Shown: positions 10,780-22,252 of the stretch, one piece after another | Layout of the letters: the number at the start of each line of letters is the position of its first letter | How positions within the stretch are numbered: the stretch's first letter is position 1 | DNA from: Catonia carolina | Lineage: Eukaryota; Arthropoda; Insecta; Hemiptera; Achilidae | Length of the DNA: 64,000 nt | NCBI GenBank assembly: GCA_035578175.1 | Contig: JAQMRL010000010.1 | Span: 28,574,284 to 28,638,283, forward strand | Reading direction: 5' to 3' | Made by a program: the position numbers and the translations under genes | The notes under the pieces: model-generated | What the model was told of the DNA's origin: nothing | The model's database searches: none | The model's input: the letters and a program-made list of their open reading frames with translations, nothing else

Positions 10780-11448
10780 TCAATGGATCACTTTAGCCCG
10801 GTTGGAAGCCGCTTTAAGTTTCTTATTAGCATGGTAGCGCCTCAGGTTTTCGGCGCACATTTCCCGTTGTTCGTCTGTGTAGACCCTTAAACCGACTTTC
10901 CGCTTCTTTGTGATCAATTGGGTACTATGTGATTTGATAAACATTTTGTAGTATGGCGTCTCCTCCACCAAATCCGTCATCGTTAGGTTGAGTTCGGCCA
11001 TGTCCCTTTGGACCTCTGTGATCCATGTGAAAGTGCTGGTTTTCCGTTTGGAGGCCAGAAATTTATCCAGAAGTCTCCTAAGTAATCTTGTCTGTTGAGT
11101 TCTCATAATGTGCCCGAAGAAAGATACGCGTTTTTTCCTCATCGCTATTGTAATAGGTTCAATGACTGTGTGCAGTTGGACGTTTGGTAAAAGTCTGTAG
11201 TGTCCATCCACAAAATGTTTTTTATTGATGCAAGTCCTAAGAATCCTGCGCTCCAATTTTCTTAACTTTTCCTTGAGGTTGCCATCCCCATGCATACTCA
11301 TTATAGTCTCGCTTCCATATAAAATTTGGGTTTTTAAGATAGTAGATAATAAATACTTTATATAATATAGTATATGAATTTTTTGAATTAACCCAAAAAT
11401 CGGATCGTAGGAACGAATTAATAATAAAACTTCTCTCATTTTTTTCAA
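10780..11448 (-). pseudogene. LINE-B-type reverse transcriptase C-terminal ORF
   Basis: A 222-codon minus-strand frame holds the end of a LINE reverse transcriptase region: ILYGSETIMSM (~residues 43-53), KLRKLERRILRTC (~62-75), then FFGHIMRTQQTRLLRRLLDK (~112-131), TWITEVQRDMAELNLT and VYTDEQREMCAENLRRYHANK near the C-terminus. The order matches RTE/CFDP2-type insect LINEs. The catalytic YxDD part of the RT domain would lie upstream and is absent. It is a 5'-truncated copy; the N-terminal ~20 residues may be flank. Confidence 0.7.
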
Positions 11449-11499
11449 TCCATCTTGTAGATATACTTATTTATTTATTTATTTTATTTAGTAAAATAT

Positions 11500-11896
11500 G
11501 TTGTTGTTGTTTAGGTCATCAGCCGAAAAGCTGGTTTGAACCTGTAGAGGTTTTACTAAGTAAAATGAGGAGTGAGGTGGTTTACCATTGCCTTCCTCAC
11601 TGAATAGAAAATACGCTTATTAGCATGCCGGGCCCTCTGAAAAGCACATATTTTCCACTCTGCAAATGACACCTTCACTTCATTCACCACAGGGTCTGGC
11701 TGTATAATGAAATCCATTACTTTCAGAGGAGATAACTCTGATTAGTGTCTTTTACACCTCTACCTCTTCTGTTCTTAAATGATTCAGTCATTTAATTGGC
11801 TGACCATGTGATAAGAAACAGAACTATTTATTTTAGCCCAGCAATGAACAGATTGAGAGTAAATAATTTGACTCTCCACCTGTCTGTTATGGGCAG
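11500..11896 (-). repeat. SINE-like family A, copy A3
   Basis: The only minus-strand family A copy. It begins with the (TTG)n complement of the CAA tail and ends at tctgttatgggc. An 11-bp TSD, TAGTAAAATAT, lies at 11489-11499 and 11897-11907. Confidence 0.85.
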
Positions 11897-12087
11897 TAGT
11901 AAAATATAGCTACATTAAAATTACAATTCATTACTATACTAAGCTATGTACAATATTTTTAACTAAATATACTTATAGGCAAAAACTCTTCTTCACAAAG
12001 AGTTCTGTTCGCGAATAGGAGTATACAAAACAAAAAAATTAAATCACTTAAATACTTATAACTACAGAATTACTAAGTTAAATTACT

Positions 12088-12483
12088 GCCCATAACGGAC
12101 AGGTGGCGTGCCAAATTATTTACACTCACTCTGTTCGTTGCAGGGCTAAACGAAATAGTTTTGTTTCTTATCACATGGTCAGCCAATTAAATGACTGAAT
12201 CATTTAAGAAGAGAAGAGGTAGAGGTGTAAAAGACACTAATCAGAGTTATCTCCTCTGAAAGTAATGAATTTCATTATACAGACAGACCCTGTGGTGAAT
12301 AAAGTGAAGGTGTCATTTGCAGAGTGGAAAATATGTGCTTTTCAGAGGGCCCGGCTTGCTGATAAGCGTACTTTTCCACTCAGTGAGTTGCGGCAATGGT
12401 AAACCACCTCACTCCTCGTTTTCCTTAGTAAAACCTCTACAGGTTCAAACCAGCCTTTCGACTGATGACCTAAACCACAACAC
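12088..12483 (+). repeat. SINE-like family A, copy A4 (reference unit)
   Basis: A 396-bp copy bounded exactly by a perfect 13-bp TSD, AAGTTAAATTACT, at 12075-12087 and 12484-12496. This defines the family unit: start gcccataac, end gatgacctaaaccacaacac. A B-box-like ggttcaaacc lies near the 3' end but no A box is placed correctly upstream. Confidence 0.9.
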
Positions 12484-12666
12484 AAGTTAAATTACTACAG
12501 TTAAATAGGTTACAAAGATTGCGTTAAAGAGAATTTAAAAAAAAAACACAAAATAAATGATAAATTCATTTATATTTTACATAAAATATCAATATTATAT
12601 TTTAATTTTAATAATAATAAAAATTTTTTTAAAAAACTTTAAGATTATGTTTTAAGTGCTTTAAGT

Positions 12667-13020
12667 GCCCATAACAGGCAGGTGGAGTGTTAAATTATTT
12701 GCACTCGATCTGTTGGTTCCAGGGCTACAAAAAATAGTTGTGTTTCTTATACCATCATCATCCAATTTTATGACTGAATCATTCAAGAACAGAAGAGGTA
12801 GAGGTGTTAAAGACACAAATCAGAGTTATCTCCTCTTAAAGTAATGAATTTCATTATACAGCCATACCCTGTGGTGAATGAAGTGAAAGTGTCATTTTAC
12901 AGGCTGGAAAGTATATGATTTTCAGTGGGCTTGGCATGCTGATAAGCATACTTTTGCACTCAGTAAAGAAGGTTAATAGTTAACCACCTCACTCCTCGTT
13001 GGAGTTGGTAAATCTTCTAG
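12667..13020 (+). repeat. SINE-like family A, copy A5 (3' truncated)
   Basis: Starts gcccataacaggcaggtgga and is recognisable to ctcactcctcgttggagttg, where the CAA-tailed 3' end is lost. Confidence 0.75.
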
Positions 13021-13100
13021 AGTGGGTCCCAACATTTTAGACACTGCGACCAATTTTTAGGTTGAGTATTTTGCCGACCCCTCTAAATTTTGTTTAAAAA

Positions 13101-13257
13101 AATATTTTTACTTTCTCTTGCCTATATGAATACCTAGGAAGGAAAGTATTGTTTTCATATCGATTTTAAGAAATCGAGTTTTCACCGGATCTACACGTTT
13201 TCAGACCCCCTGAATCCAAAAAAACATGTTTTTAGCGATTGATTTGTGTGTGTGTGT

Positions 13258-13300
<43 letters not shown>

Positions 13301-14143
13301 TGTGTGTCTGTGTCTGTGTGTGTGTGGCACAGAATATCTCAAGAACGGAACATCGTACGAACTTGAAACTTAAAAATTAAGTTACATACCTTTACCGGAC
13401 CCGACACAAACATTTTCATCAAAATCGGTCAACCGGAATTAATTGTAGTAGTTTATTCGTGTAGGCTAATTTTTCACTTTTTTACGATTTTCTCAAAAAC
13501 CGGTCCTACGACTTTTAAAATCGACTGGTTTACTAATTTTTTTATGCTCTACATGATAGGGTAGACGCCATGTCCGCTGAAATTCTTGGTGAGGCTGTTT
13601 TCAAGTAAAAAATTTATTTTTTTAAGATTGCGGCTTTAATATGCATTTTAGCGCAAAAATTTATATAGGCTAATCAAAGTTGTAGACAATTTCTAATCCT
13701 ACAACTTTTACTTCAAACATTTTTTTTTTGTATAACGCTTAGTTTAGCGGTAATTAGCAATTTTCTGTTTCTTCTCACGAAAACGCGTGAAAAATCGTAA
13801 ATATTTCGGCCTTAGTATGCATTTTACGACAAAAGTGTATATAATCAAATTTATAGGAAATTAAAATCTATAGGAAAATAAAATTAAGATCTACATCTTT
13901 TATACATAATATTTTTTTCTACAGAGCTTAGTTTAGCGTGAAAGAGTAATTTTCCGTATTTTTAAGCCTAACTGAGGTTGATTTTCATTTTGCGTCTTTC
14001 ACTCATGATTAAAATAAGGTTATGTTTATTGAGTTTAGTTTTTTTGTTTATTTCTTATGTTTTATTATTAATGTTAGGTTATATTGGTCATTATTTGCAT
14101 TGGCAAAAGAAAGTTATGTGAGTGTTTCACACCAGATTTTTAA
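13101..14143 (+). repeat. Repeat F, copy F6 (near full length)
   Basis: Runs from tttttactttctcttgccta to gtgtttcacaccagattttt. It contains the TG microsatellite (13243-13326), the cggtcaaccgg block, the two related internal units (~13615-13790 and ~13800-13960) and the 3' terminal hairpin. Confidence 0.85.
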
Positions 14144-14149
14144 AGATAA

Positions 14150-14670
14150 GTGTGACACCTTTTTGGGTCAATGTGTTAAAACAGATCATAAGAAAAATTA
14201 TCGTGGTGAATTCGTTTCGAATTGATTAAGATATCTTGAGATGAATTACTTATTTTAGATGTTTCCGTATATTTTGTTAAATTTACAATTTGACCTTGAT
14301 CTTCCATTAACTGTTAAAAACCGTAGAATTTGAATTTTTGAATAGAGTACTACTCTATTTACTGCGTACTATTTGATCGGGACGGTGTAATTCATTTGAC
14401 ATCTAACTATGCGCTGAAACCTTGACATTATTGCCCTTGACTAATGTTACACAGTGAGGGTTACCAGATGAATTTAAGTTGTTGGACACATTTATTTATA
14501 TTCTGTCCCTGTTATTTTGTCCTCCATTAACATTTAATTTCATTGTAATTTTTAAGCTCCCTTCTTACTCCCACAATTTTTCATAGTCTGTCGTTAAGTT
14601 GTATTTCCTCTTATAATTATTATAATTTCTTCTATCATTTTAAATTTATATAATATTACTCCGTTAAATA
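14150..14670. other. AT-rich DNA without recognised gene
   Basis: No coding or repeat signature recognised between repeat F6 and the TTAA-flanked MITE. Confidence 0.35.
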
Positions 14671-14677
14671 TAGTTAA

Positions 14678-15274
14678 CCCTTAAAGTGCCAGCGTCTTAT
14701 TATTAGGACTTCAGCAGTTTTACCAAAAAATGCCGGCATCTTCCTTTTATTTGGACGTTGACTAAAAATTCATAGAATTTTTATTTTTCATTCAATTTAT
14801 AAAAACAGCGTATGAAAATAATCAGTAAGAAATTGATTGATAAAATACATGTTGAGTTTTTTTATGAATGTAATTGATTCATATTGATTAAAAAAACTAA
14901 AAATTAAATTTTTTTAACTTTTATCGCAGTATTTTTAGTTTTTACAATATATAAATGATTTTTTTTGTAGTTTTTCTGTAATATTGTCTTTAAAGTGATA
15001 TAAATGATATTGAATAACATAATTTTTAGGGTGATTTTTTTGAAGTTGAAAAGGAAATTTCCACAAAAAATGACTACGTATCATTTTATTTTTAAATTTT
15101 AAGAAATGTGTTCCAAGTTAAATGTTATACAAGATCAATTCATTATGAACAAAACAAAGTCATTAAGATACCTTGAAAAAGTAGCCATGGTATGGATAGA
15201 GAGATGCTAGAAATCGCACACAAGTAGCATTTTTCGGCAGGAACTCACAAAATATTCTCCTGGCACGGTAAGGA
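14678..15274. mobile_element. piggyBac-like non-autonomous element
   Basis: A 597-bp element flanked by TTAA at 14674-14677 and 15275-15278. Terminal inverted repeats are CCCTTAAAGTGCCAG (left) and TCCTTACCGTGCCAG (right, reverse complement). TTAA targets and CCC-starting termini are piggyBac hallmarks. The interior is AT-rich with no transposase. Confidence 0.7.
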
Positions 15275-15398
15275 TTAAGATTAATTATTAATTATTTGAA
15301 AGGTTACCGTCTATCTTCACCTTGATTTTATATTAAGGGTACCCGGTATGAAAAAAATTGAAAAATTTCACATACCAGTTTTTTGCACATTATTAAAA

Positions 15399-15540
15399 CT
15401 CGCCTCTCATCATGCGGTCTTGGGTTCGAATTCCATTCAGGCACGGCATTTTTCATACGTTACAAAAAATCATTTCATCATTCACCGTCTGCATTAGCAG
15501 TAATTGCAGAACAGTCGGACGTTAAACAAAAAAAAAAAAA
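15399..15540 (+). repeat. SINE C, copy C2 (5' truncated)
   Basis: Begins at ctcgcctctcatcatgcggt, has B box gggttcgaatt, the body cgtctgcattagcagtaatt and a poly-A tail. Confidence 0.8.
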
Positions 15541-15847
15541 TTTTTAATTCAGAGTTTTCTGCATCCAATGATATACAATTTGTTGGGGTTTTTGCAGTTT
15601 TTAACCTAAAAAATAATATGTTGAACCCTTACATTATTTTCTAAACGTTATCAGTTTGCATAAACACATCTACTTTTTGAATGACAAACGATAAACTCAT
15701 AATTTTGTTTTTATTTTAAAATTTTAAGTTGGCATTAGACCAGTTGTGAATGTAACAGTTGAGGAATTTACAGATTATGATCCTGGAATGTATTGTGACA
15801 ATAAGCAGGGCATGGTACGCGAAAGTTCTAGCATTTCATTCATAAAC

Positions 15848-16619
15848 ATCTGGTGTGAAACACTCACACAACTTTCTCTTGCCAATGCAATTAATAATAA
15901 ACCTAACATTATTAATAAAATATTAGAAATAAACAAAAAATTAACCTCAAAAACATAACCTTATTTTAATCATGAGTGAAAGACGCAAAATGAAAATCAA
16001 ACTCAATTTGGCTTAAAAAAACGGAAAATCACACTTTCACGCTAAACTAGGCTCTGTAGAGAAAAATGCGTTAAATAAAAGTTGTAAATCTTTTTATTTC
16101 CTATAAAATTTATTATATACACTTTTGTCCTAAAATGCATTCTAACGCCGAAATCTTAAAAAAATCGATTTTTCACACGTTTTCGTGAGAAAAAATCAGA
16201 AAATTGCTAATTACTGCTAAACTAAGCGTTGCACAAAAAAATGTTTGAAATAAAATTTGTAGGATTTTTAATTCTCTACAACTTTTATTATGTAAAGTTT
16301 TGCGCTAAATTGCATATTAAAGCTGTAATCTTTAACAAACTATGTTTTTACGTGAAAACAGCCTCACCCAGAATTTCAGCAAACATGGCGCCTACCCTAT
16401 CTTGTAGAGAATAAAAAGTTTAGTAAATGAGGTGATTTTTAAAAAAATCGTAGGACCAGTTTTTGAGAAAATCGCAAAAAAGTGAAAAATTACACGAATA
16501 AACTACTACTTCCGGTTGACCGATTTTGATGAAAATGTTCGTGTAAGGTCCGGTAGTGGTATGTAACTTAAGTTTCAAGTTCGTACGATGTTCCTTTCTT
16601 GAGATATTTTGTACACACA

Positions 16620-16668
<49 letters not shown>

Positions 16669-16803
16669 CAATCGCTAAAAACATGTTTTTTGGGTTCAGG
16701 GGGTCCGAAAACGTATAGATCCGGTGAAAACTCGATTTCGAAAAATCGAGATGAAAACAATACTTTCCTTCCTATATATTCATATAGGCAAGAGAAGGTA
16801 AAA
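15848..16803 (-). repeat. Repeat F, copy F7 (near full length)
   Basis: Minus-strand copy from catctggtgtgaaacactca to catataggcaagagaaggta, including the CA (TG) microsatellite at 16613-16666. Short frames in it are repeat-derived and have no protein family signal. Confidence 0.85.
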
Positions 16804-16914
16804 CTAGTAAAGAGAGGATAATAGAGTGAAAGAGTAACAATAGGGTGGCTATAAAGGGGTACATATTAATGAAAAAAGTTTGAAAGGACTGCGCTATTAT
16901 TTATGACAGGGACC

Positions 16915-17494
16915 TGTAACACTTTCTATTTACAATAAGATCTATTGTTGACTTGTTTACAATCGATTTTTCTAGCACTCATTAATAAAGGGTTTTTTTG
17001 TACTTTATTATTTGTATCGAAGTTCGGTGTTTTTCGGGAAGATTCTTTTTGATTCACTATAAAAGAGACCCCCGAGCGCGGTCAGTGAGTTAGTATTCGT
17101 TTGATCTTAGACGAGTGGCTATCGGGCGTACTGTAGGCGCGTTCCGAACATTGTGTTGGTCAACGATTGTTATACTGTCTTTGCTTGTGTGTGTATTGTG
17201 AAAAGTTATTGTGTATCTGTATTAAATTCAGTTTTTGTGTATTCAGTTTCATTTTGTATGTGTATTCTATAAAATCGATTGTAAGTAGTGCTAAGTAAAT
17301 TATTAAGTTATTTATTGTTTATTATTTATTTTAAGTAAGTTATTAAGTTATTTATTGTATTACTTCATGATAATTAGTTTAATTATTTGTTTTGTAAATC
17401 TTTTAGTGTAATAAATATTTGTAATTGTAAACTTTAGTGTATTAATTATTTAATAACCTAGATCCCGAAACGGACCTTAGCAATAAGTGTCACA
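16915..17494 (+). mobile_element. Probable solo LTR
   Basis: A 580-bp segment with TG...CA ends in short inverted repeats (TGTAACACTT at the start, AAGTGTCACA at the end). Inside are a TATA box with a well-placed initiator (17058-17086) and a polyadenylation signal aataaa at 17410-17415, the order expected of an LTR. No clear TSD is seen (flanks ggacc and gtatt differ) and no second LTR or gag-pol is present. A host promoter is the main alternative. Confidence 0.5.
17058..17086 (+). promoter_or_regulatory. TATA box plus initiator in the LTR
   Basis: TATAAAA at 17058-17064 is followed 26 nt later by an arthropod-type initiator TCAGT (17082-17086, A at 17084). The downstream region is unusually GC-rich for this window. 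Confidence 0.55.
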
Positions 17495-18279
17495 GTATTA
17501 AAGGTAATTATTTTGTTGTACTTATAATGTATTCTCTTTTAGTTTTTTCTTGTTTCCCATAAACATCAATTTTTGACACATAAGGAAATTTTCTCAGCCA
17601 ACTGCGAACGAATTTTAATGAAATTTTTGCACAGCCTTTTATACCATAATTTAAATGTAGCCTACTGAGTTAATATTTTATAGTAAAATAATGTGTTTAA
17701 ATATTTATTTTCCAATTAAATAGGCAAAAAATTATACTTTTCAAAAGTGGTATTTTCAAAAATCATTTTCTTATCTTCCTTTTCAATATATAAATATGCT
17801 ACTTATTCTGTGGGTGTAGAATAGCCTGAAAAGTAACCACAAAAAATTGTATAGGATAACTGTAATAGTTTTAGTTTTCTGGTTTTCAGTTACACAACAT
17901 CAGGCAGGGGCGAAACTCCCTGACCTAAAATACACTATACAAATACACTACGTGTATTAACCTTTTGAGGAATATGCTTTTTAACCTAGAACTTAAACCA
18001 CAATTTGAGTTATTTTTAGATTTTCATTAATTTCTTCTTCTCGTATTTATTATTCACCTATTTTTTCTCAACTCTCCATCCCTGGAACTAAATATGTTTC
18101 GTAGAGTGACTGTAATATTTCTTCATCACAGAGACGCTTATCGCTAAAGCCAACCATTTTCACTCATATTTTCACAAAATAAACAATTAAACGAAACGTT
18201 TAAAATAAAACAGATATATACATAATACAAACAAGATTTATATTATTGTAAAACATTCATTTTCCCAGGGAAAGATATA
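17495..18279. other. Unassigned AT-rich DNA
   Basis: No gene recognised. A short imperfect hairpin caggcaggggcgaaactccctg occurs near 17901-17923. Confidence 0.35.
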
Positions 18280-19564
18280 CGAGGGTGGTCTGAAAAGTTT
18301 CCGACCTCAACGTGAAGATTGCAGCACTCGTAAATAAAAGCTAGTGAATTTTGTTGTTCATCTGCTGACAGTTACTCACCAAAGTTTCAGCCATTTAGGA
18401 CGCGCAGTTGTTATGTAACAGTCGTTTGAGTGAGTTGATGTGAGTGTTTTTGTGAAAATGGACAAAATTGAGTATCGAGCTGTCATTAAATATTTGTTTT
18501 TGAAGGGTAATACACCGATGCAAATCAAAGATGAGTTGGATTCTGTGTATGGAGACTCTGCACTATCATTTACTACAATGAAATTTTGGGCAGCTGAATT
18601 TAAACGTGGCCGTAAGAGCATGGGAGACGACGAACGTTCGGGACGTCCAAAAACTGCAACTACCGTCGAAAACATCGCCAAAGTTCACCAAATGGTGCTA
18701 GACGACCCTCGAATTAAAGTGAGAGAGATAGCAGAGGTTATGAATATGTCAAAAGAACGTGTTTGTCACATATTAAATCAACATTTAGGCATGAGAAAGC
18801 TGTCCGCGCGTTGGGTGCCGCGTTTGCTCATATTAGACAAAAAACGTGTTCGAATGAATATTTATAACGCTCTGTTGGCGCAGTTTAGCCGCAATAAATC
18901 CGAGTTTTGGGGCCGATTAATTACTGTAGATGAAACTTGGATACACCATTATACGCCCGAAAAAAATACAGTCCAAACAGTGAACTGCAAAGAGAGAACC
19001 GGCTCCAAAAAAAGCAAAAACTGTTTTTTTGGCTGGGAAAGTGATGGCGACTGTTTTTTGGGATAGTCATGGAGTTATTTTAATCGATTATCTTCCAAAA
19101 GGAAAAACCATACAGGAGCATACTACACATCATTACTTGACAAGCTAAAGGCAGAACTTGCGGAAAAACGGCCACATCTGCAGAAAAAGAAAATACTGTT
19201 TCACCAAGACAACGCACCGTCTCACACCTCAGCGGTTGCCATGGCGAAAATCCACGAATTACGGTTTGAACTACTTGATCATCCGCCTTACCAGATCTAG
19301 CCTTAAGCGACTTCTTTTTGTTCTCTCATCTAAAAATTGCGCTCGGGGGACACAGATTTTCGTCAAATGAAGAGGCAATCACCTTCATGAACAACTATTT
19401 TGCAGAGAAAAAAGGGCGAGTACTATTTGGACGGGTTACAGAGATGGGAGCATCGCTGGGAGAAGTGTGTAGAGCACAAGGATACTATGATGGAAATATA
19501 AAAAAAATTTCAGAAAAAATGTCTTGTATCTTTGTTAGGTCGGAAACTTTTCAGACCACCCTCG
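18280..19564 (+). mobile_element. Full-length mariner element (decayed)
   Basis: A 1285-bp element flanked by TA (18278-18279 and 19565-19566). TIRs of ~28 bp are perfect or nearly so: cgagggtggtctgaaaagtt on the left and its complement aacttttcagaccaccctcg on the right. Length and TA target fit mariner. The transposase inside is broken by several frameshifts. Confidence 0.92.
18458..19500 (+). pseudogene. mariner transposase, frameshifted
   Basis: The ATG at 18458 (aaaatggac) starts MDKIEYRAVIKYLFLKG, an N-terminal helix-turn-helix region. The frame stays open to ~19066 and covers the second HTH (VREIAEVMNMSKERVCHILN) and the first catalytic Asp in TVDETWIHHYTPE. Around 18990-19060 the frame is lost by small indels; FWDSHGVILIDYLPKG and HQDNAPSHTS (second Asp) follow in other frames. 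The third Asp region DLALSDFFLF (~19300) is again shifted by a 4-nt loss where PPYSPDLA is expected. Spacing fits D34D once that loss is allowed for. The C-terminus near 19440-19500 is also shifted. It cannot make active transposase. Confidence 0.88.
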
Positions 19565-20418
19565 TATTCTTTATACATAAACAAATGGTAGCAAGAAGCT
19601 AACACAATAATACTGATTTTCTGAACACATTAGCAAGGTTAATGCACATGTTTTTTCCATCGAGTAAAACAAAACCTATACAGTCAAACTTGGTTAAAAC
19701 GATCACGGTTACAACGAATTCACGGTTAAAATGAACAAATCAGATAGTTTGATTTGATTTTACTTAATTCTTATGATTGGTTTTCACGTTTAATACGAAT
19801 GCGTATAACGGATATAACGAACCTAACAGTGTGATAGAAATAGGAAATATCGGAATCAGATACGTATGATTTTTGTAACAGGTAGTCCACGATATTGACA
19901 ACACAAACACTTTCACCGTTTTCTTAGAACAGACACCACTGTACGCAGTATGAATAGGGTGTACCTACCTGGTTTTCCCATTGTTCACTTTGTACTAAGT
20001 TCAGTACTACAGTATGTACATACACAATTTTACTGTAATTGGATGGCGGTCAGCGACCCTTGTGACTTGTACGCCTAAATTTATTGACCACAAAAATATT
20101 TTCTTTCACTTCTTAGAATCGCACTAGTACAGTATGTTCAGTTCTTTCCTTTTGTTCCTCCACTTATAGATAGCCATTATAGGCTATGAATAGGCATAGG
20201 CCCACATGTGTCACCTGACCGACTCTCAACAATCAGTTTTACACTGATCGGCTCTAGTTCAATACATACTGTATGTACCGTACTACAGTTTGTTTCTTAA
20301 AACTCGAGTTTACTACAGTATACGCACACTGTACTGTATTGCATTGTAGTGTGTCGTAGTATCGTTCAGTTAAAGTGGTGTATTATTGCAGCGCTGTACT
20401 GTGACTTCAGTTTTTAAA

Positions 20419-20700
20419 ATGTCAAAGCGTAAAAATTTTTCAGTTTTTGAAAAAGTGCAAGTGATCCGCGAATTACAAAATGGATCGTCTAATTTATCTG
20501 TGTCAAAAAAATACGGATTATCAGCATCCACGACATCTACAATTTGGAAAAATCGGGACACTATACTGTTAGCCTTCGCAAATAATCAGACAAATTGTAA
20601 AAAAATTAAAAATGGGAAAAAAGTGACATTGACACAGCTCTTCTTTCTTGGTTTAAAATGCAATCGTCCCGTGGTTTACCAATTAGTGGTACACTATTAA
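20419..20700 (+). pseudogene. Tigger transposase, N-terminal part before frameshift
   Basis: The ATG at 20419 (aaaatgtca) starts MSKRKNFSVFEKVQVIREL, a CENP-B/pogo-type N-terminal helix-turn-helix that reads on through GSSNLSVSKKYGLSASTTST. An A-run of six at 20617-20622 appears to be one base short: beyond it the Tigger sequence (DIDTALLSWF) continues in the next frame, while this frame ends at 20700. It is the 5' portion of the gene whose remainder is at 20658-21944. Confidence 0.85.
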
Positions 20701-21944
20701 AGGTTCAAGCTGAAAAGTTTGCCATACAGTTAGGGTACAAGGACTTTGTGTGCAACAATGGATGGTTGGATCGCTTTAAAAACAGGAACAATATCGTGTA
20801 CGGAAAAATAAGTGGTGAAGCATCTGCGGTTGATCAAACTGTAGTCAACGATTGGTTAAAAACTGTGTGGCCGGATATAAGGCGGGATTATAGTGATAGC
20901 AACATATATAATGCGGATGAAACAGGTGTCTTTTACAACATAACGCCTGATAAAACGTTAAAGTTTAAAGGTGAAAAATGTGTGGGTGGTAAGTTTGTTA
21001 AAAACAGACTTACAGTTTTAGTATGCGCTAATATGACCGGCACCGATAAGAGAAAGCTCCTGGTAATAGGAAAGTCGCAAAAGCCAAGGTGTTTTAGAAA
21101 TGTGAAATGTCTTCCCGTTAATTACGTTGCTAATAAAAAGGCGTGGATGACGGCTAGTATTTTTGAAAAAGAAATCAGGCAGTGGGATGAATCACTGAGA
21201 AAAGAGAGAAAAAATATTTTGCTTTTGATTGATAACTGTCCGGCTCACCCTACATTGCACAATTTAACAAACATAAAAATGGTTTTCTTGCCTGCAAATT
21301 GTACGTCTGTGTTACAGCCAATGGATCAAGGGGTAATTAGAAGTTTCAAATGTAACTATCGCCGACTGTTGGTCTTAAATTTAATTGAAAAAATTAACAG
21401 TTCCGATAAAACTGTTTATGATGCCAAAGTTTCCGTGCTCGAAGCAATTCGTCTTTTCAGCGATGCATGGGAAAATGTGACAGAAAACACGATATGCAAC
21501 TGCTTTAAAAAACCAGGACTTGCAACATTTCCAAATGACAGTGAAGATCCTGAGGACTACTTACCTTTATCACAATGGCTTAAGTCAAGAAATGTCAAGA
21601 GCGATTGCCGATTTTTGGATGTAATAGTAGACGATTTTGTGGATATAGATACTGAAGTAGTGACTTCAGGGATTCCGACCGATGATGAAATCTTAAGTAA
21701 TGTTTCCACTATCGTTCAAGAAAGCAGTGACTCCGAATCCGATGACAACGCACCTATCATTAAAACCACTTCGTGGAAAGATGCAGAAGATGCTTTGGAA
21801 CTTCTTTCTGGATTTCTGGAATCTAGAGGTAACTCTACAGAAGAAACGTTCCAGCAACTGAGTGTTTTGAGGAACAGTTTTAGACAATTGAAGTACTCAA
21901 AGAAAACAACTCAAACAACAATAGACAATTTTTTTATGCCATAA
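20658..21944 (+). pseudogene. Tigger/pogo DDE transposase, catalytic part
   Basis: A 428-codon uninterrupted frame (the coherent coding frame actually begins ~20622). Residues ~7-46 are the second, Tc5/CENP-B-type HTH (LPISGTLLKVQAEKFAIQLG). The DDE_1 catalytic core has Asp87 in NADETGVFY, Asp192 in LLLIDNCPAHP and Asp223 in LQPMDQGVIRSF, with 30 residues between the last two. The tail is acidic (EDPEDYLPLSQW; SSDSESDDNAP) and ends KKTTQTTIDNFFMP. QTTIDNFF (419-426) is an exact PCNA-interacting motif (QxxIxxFF); PCNA binding is known for Drosophila pogo transposase. Apart from the single frameshift at ~20620 the gene looks complete, so it is a young copy. Activity is unlikely unless frameshifting restores the product. 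Confidence 0.9.
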
Positions 21945-22252
21945 CTTGAGTTTTACTCCATCATACATACTACTTATGTAAGTTTTTGCAATTTTTTATT
22001 TATTTTTAAATGAAAAATATATATTTTATTTGTAAAAAAATTAATTTTAGATAAATATACATATTTCTTTGTTCAAATATTAGGTCTCTATTAATATAGC
22101 GTTTAATGATTAGTATCTAAAAATTCCATTGTTTTCTTGTACGTAATATGTAAGCACCCCTTATATTTCACGTCACGGTTATTGCGAATAACGGATTTAA
22201 CGAACGAATTTACTTGCTCCCGTGGAATTCGTTTTAACCGAGTTTGACTGTA

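Larger units (their letters stand above)
19681..22250 (+). mobile_element. Tigger/pogo-type DNA transposon
   Basis: A 2570-bp element with TA on each side (19679-19680, 22251-22252). TIRs begin cagtcaaacttggttaaaac (left) and cagtcaaactcggttaaaac (right, reverse complement), one mismatch in 20. The transposase gene at 20419-21944 occupies the middle, after a ~740-bp 5' leader. Both ends also repeat cacggttaaaa/acggttattg-type subterminal motifs. Confidence 0.93.

Noticed and set aside
16575..16821. Frames rich in Val/Cys or Thr/His repeats
   Set aside because: These are translations of the CA/TG microsatellite in repeat F7.
18376..18681. Minus-strand 101-codon frame
   Set aside because: It is the antisense shadow of the mariner transposase start.
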